Assembly: GCA_030627905.1 (NCBI GenBank)
Contig: DAOVRZ010000174.1
Location: 1-6,131, forward strand
Direction: 5' to 3'
DNA from: JAGMES01 sp023128035
GTDB taxonomy: Bacteria > Bacillota > Halanaerobiia > DY22613
Length of the DNA: 6,131 nt
Position 1 is the first letter of the stretch; the number at the start of each line of letters is the position of its first letter. This document shows, one piece after another, positions 6,005 through 6,131 of this stretch. The position numbers and the translations under genes are program-made. The notes below the pieces were generated by a model. It was not told the origin of the DNA, did no database searches, and saw nothing but the letters and a program-made list of their open reading frames with translations.

Positions 6005-6131
6005 AAAGTTCTTTGGAAATTTCATAAAAAAATATAACTCTTCAAGCTGATTTTGTGGTATCCTTTTAGCTAGTAAACAAAAAAGGAGATACGTCATCAG
6101 TGAAGAGTTATATTTAATATATTACCATACT
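6005..6131 (+). mobile_element. edge of a probable insertion sequence with start of its transposase frame
   Basis: This stretch breaks the minus-strand CMD-like gene and differs from its surroundings. It has a leader with a 15-bp inverted repeat, then AAGGAG (6083-6088), then seven bases and a frame that stays open to the window end: ATC (6096) AGT GAA GAG TTA, giving I-S-E-E-L-Y-L-I-Y-Y-H-T. An ATG would be expected where ATC stands. The nearby GTG (6100) gives only five codons before TAA. TTCTTTGGAAATTT near the edge faintly recalls ISL3-type ends, but this is too weak to name a family. The exact boundary, target duplication and other end cannot be seen. Confidence 0.45.
6030..6115. repeat. 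15-bp perfect inverted repeat in the insertion-sequence leader
   Basis: AAATATAACTCTTCA (6030-6044) is the exact reverse complement of TGAAGAGTTATATTT (6101-6115), with a 56-base spacer. The right arm covers the first codons of the putative transposase frame, and the ribosome binding site lies in the loop. A transcript entering from outside the element would fold across the start region, a known way for insertion sequences to damp translation from external promoters; that role here is inference. Confidence 0.7.

Overview
The window is AT-rich (about one third G+C by eye), with strong AGGAGG-type ribosome binding sites and tidy intrinsic terminators, so it reads as a low-G+C Firmicute. One gene argues for a diderm (outer-membrane-bearing) member. 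The protein at 2965-4824 is a secreted patatin-like phospholipase whose C-terminal half looks like a transmembrane beta-barrel ending in phenylalanine, as outer-membrane proteins do. An anaerobic diderm Firmicute such as the Halanaerobiales is my best guess; Fusobacteria or Negativicutes are alternatives. This is inference from protein architecture, not a database match.

Left part (1-2870, plus strand): a well-formed sigma-A-type promoter (157-185) drives a stand-alone 371-residue protein with an N-terminal SEC-C zinc-binding motif and a C-terminal helix-turn-helix-like segment, closed by a perfect 12-bp terminator stem. Next is a complete M20D-type amidohydrolase. Its 3' flank (2711-2810) holds two C/G-rich hairpins resembling the right end or omega-RNA region of IS200/IS605-type elements but no transposase or tnpB. 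The gene's own terminator follows at 2827-2868.

Middle (2871-4890, plus strand): the patatin-barrel gene. Its catalytic oxyanion-loop codons contain a run of ten G. Loss or gain of one G gives a stop codon within a few codons, so the gene looks like a candidate phase-variable (on/off) surface lipase. A hairpin closely similar to the IS200/IS605-like one lies just after it, in opposite orientation, where the two convergent transcription units meet.

Right part (4891-6131, minus strand): a small decaying redox-type operon. In transcription order it holds a carboxymuconolactone-decarboxylase-like gene with no usable start, a nitrite/sulfite-reductase-like gene broken by an internal deletion with a frame change, and an intact 64-residue DUF1858 (CxxC) protein. 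The deletion junction is a 13-base string that makes sense in both reading frames, pointing to deletion between short direct repeats. The first gene loses its 5' end next to what looks like the edge of an insertion sequence (about 6005-6131), whose leader has a 15-bp inverted repeat, a ribosome binding site and an ATC where ATG would be expected. The combination suggests that the pathway has been lost, leaving only the DUF1858 gene whole.
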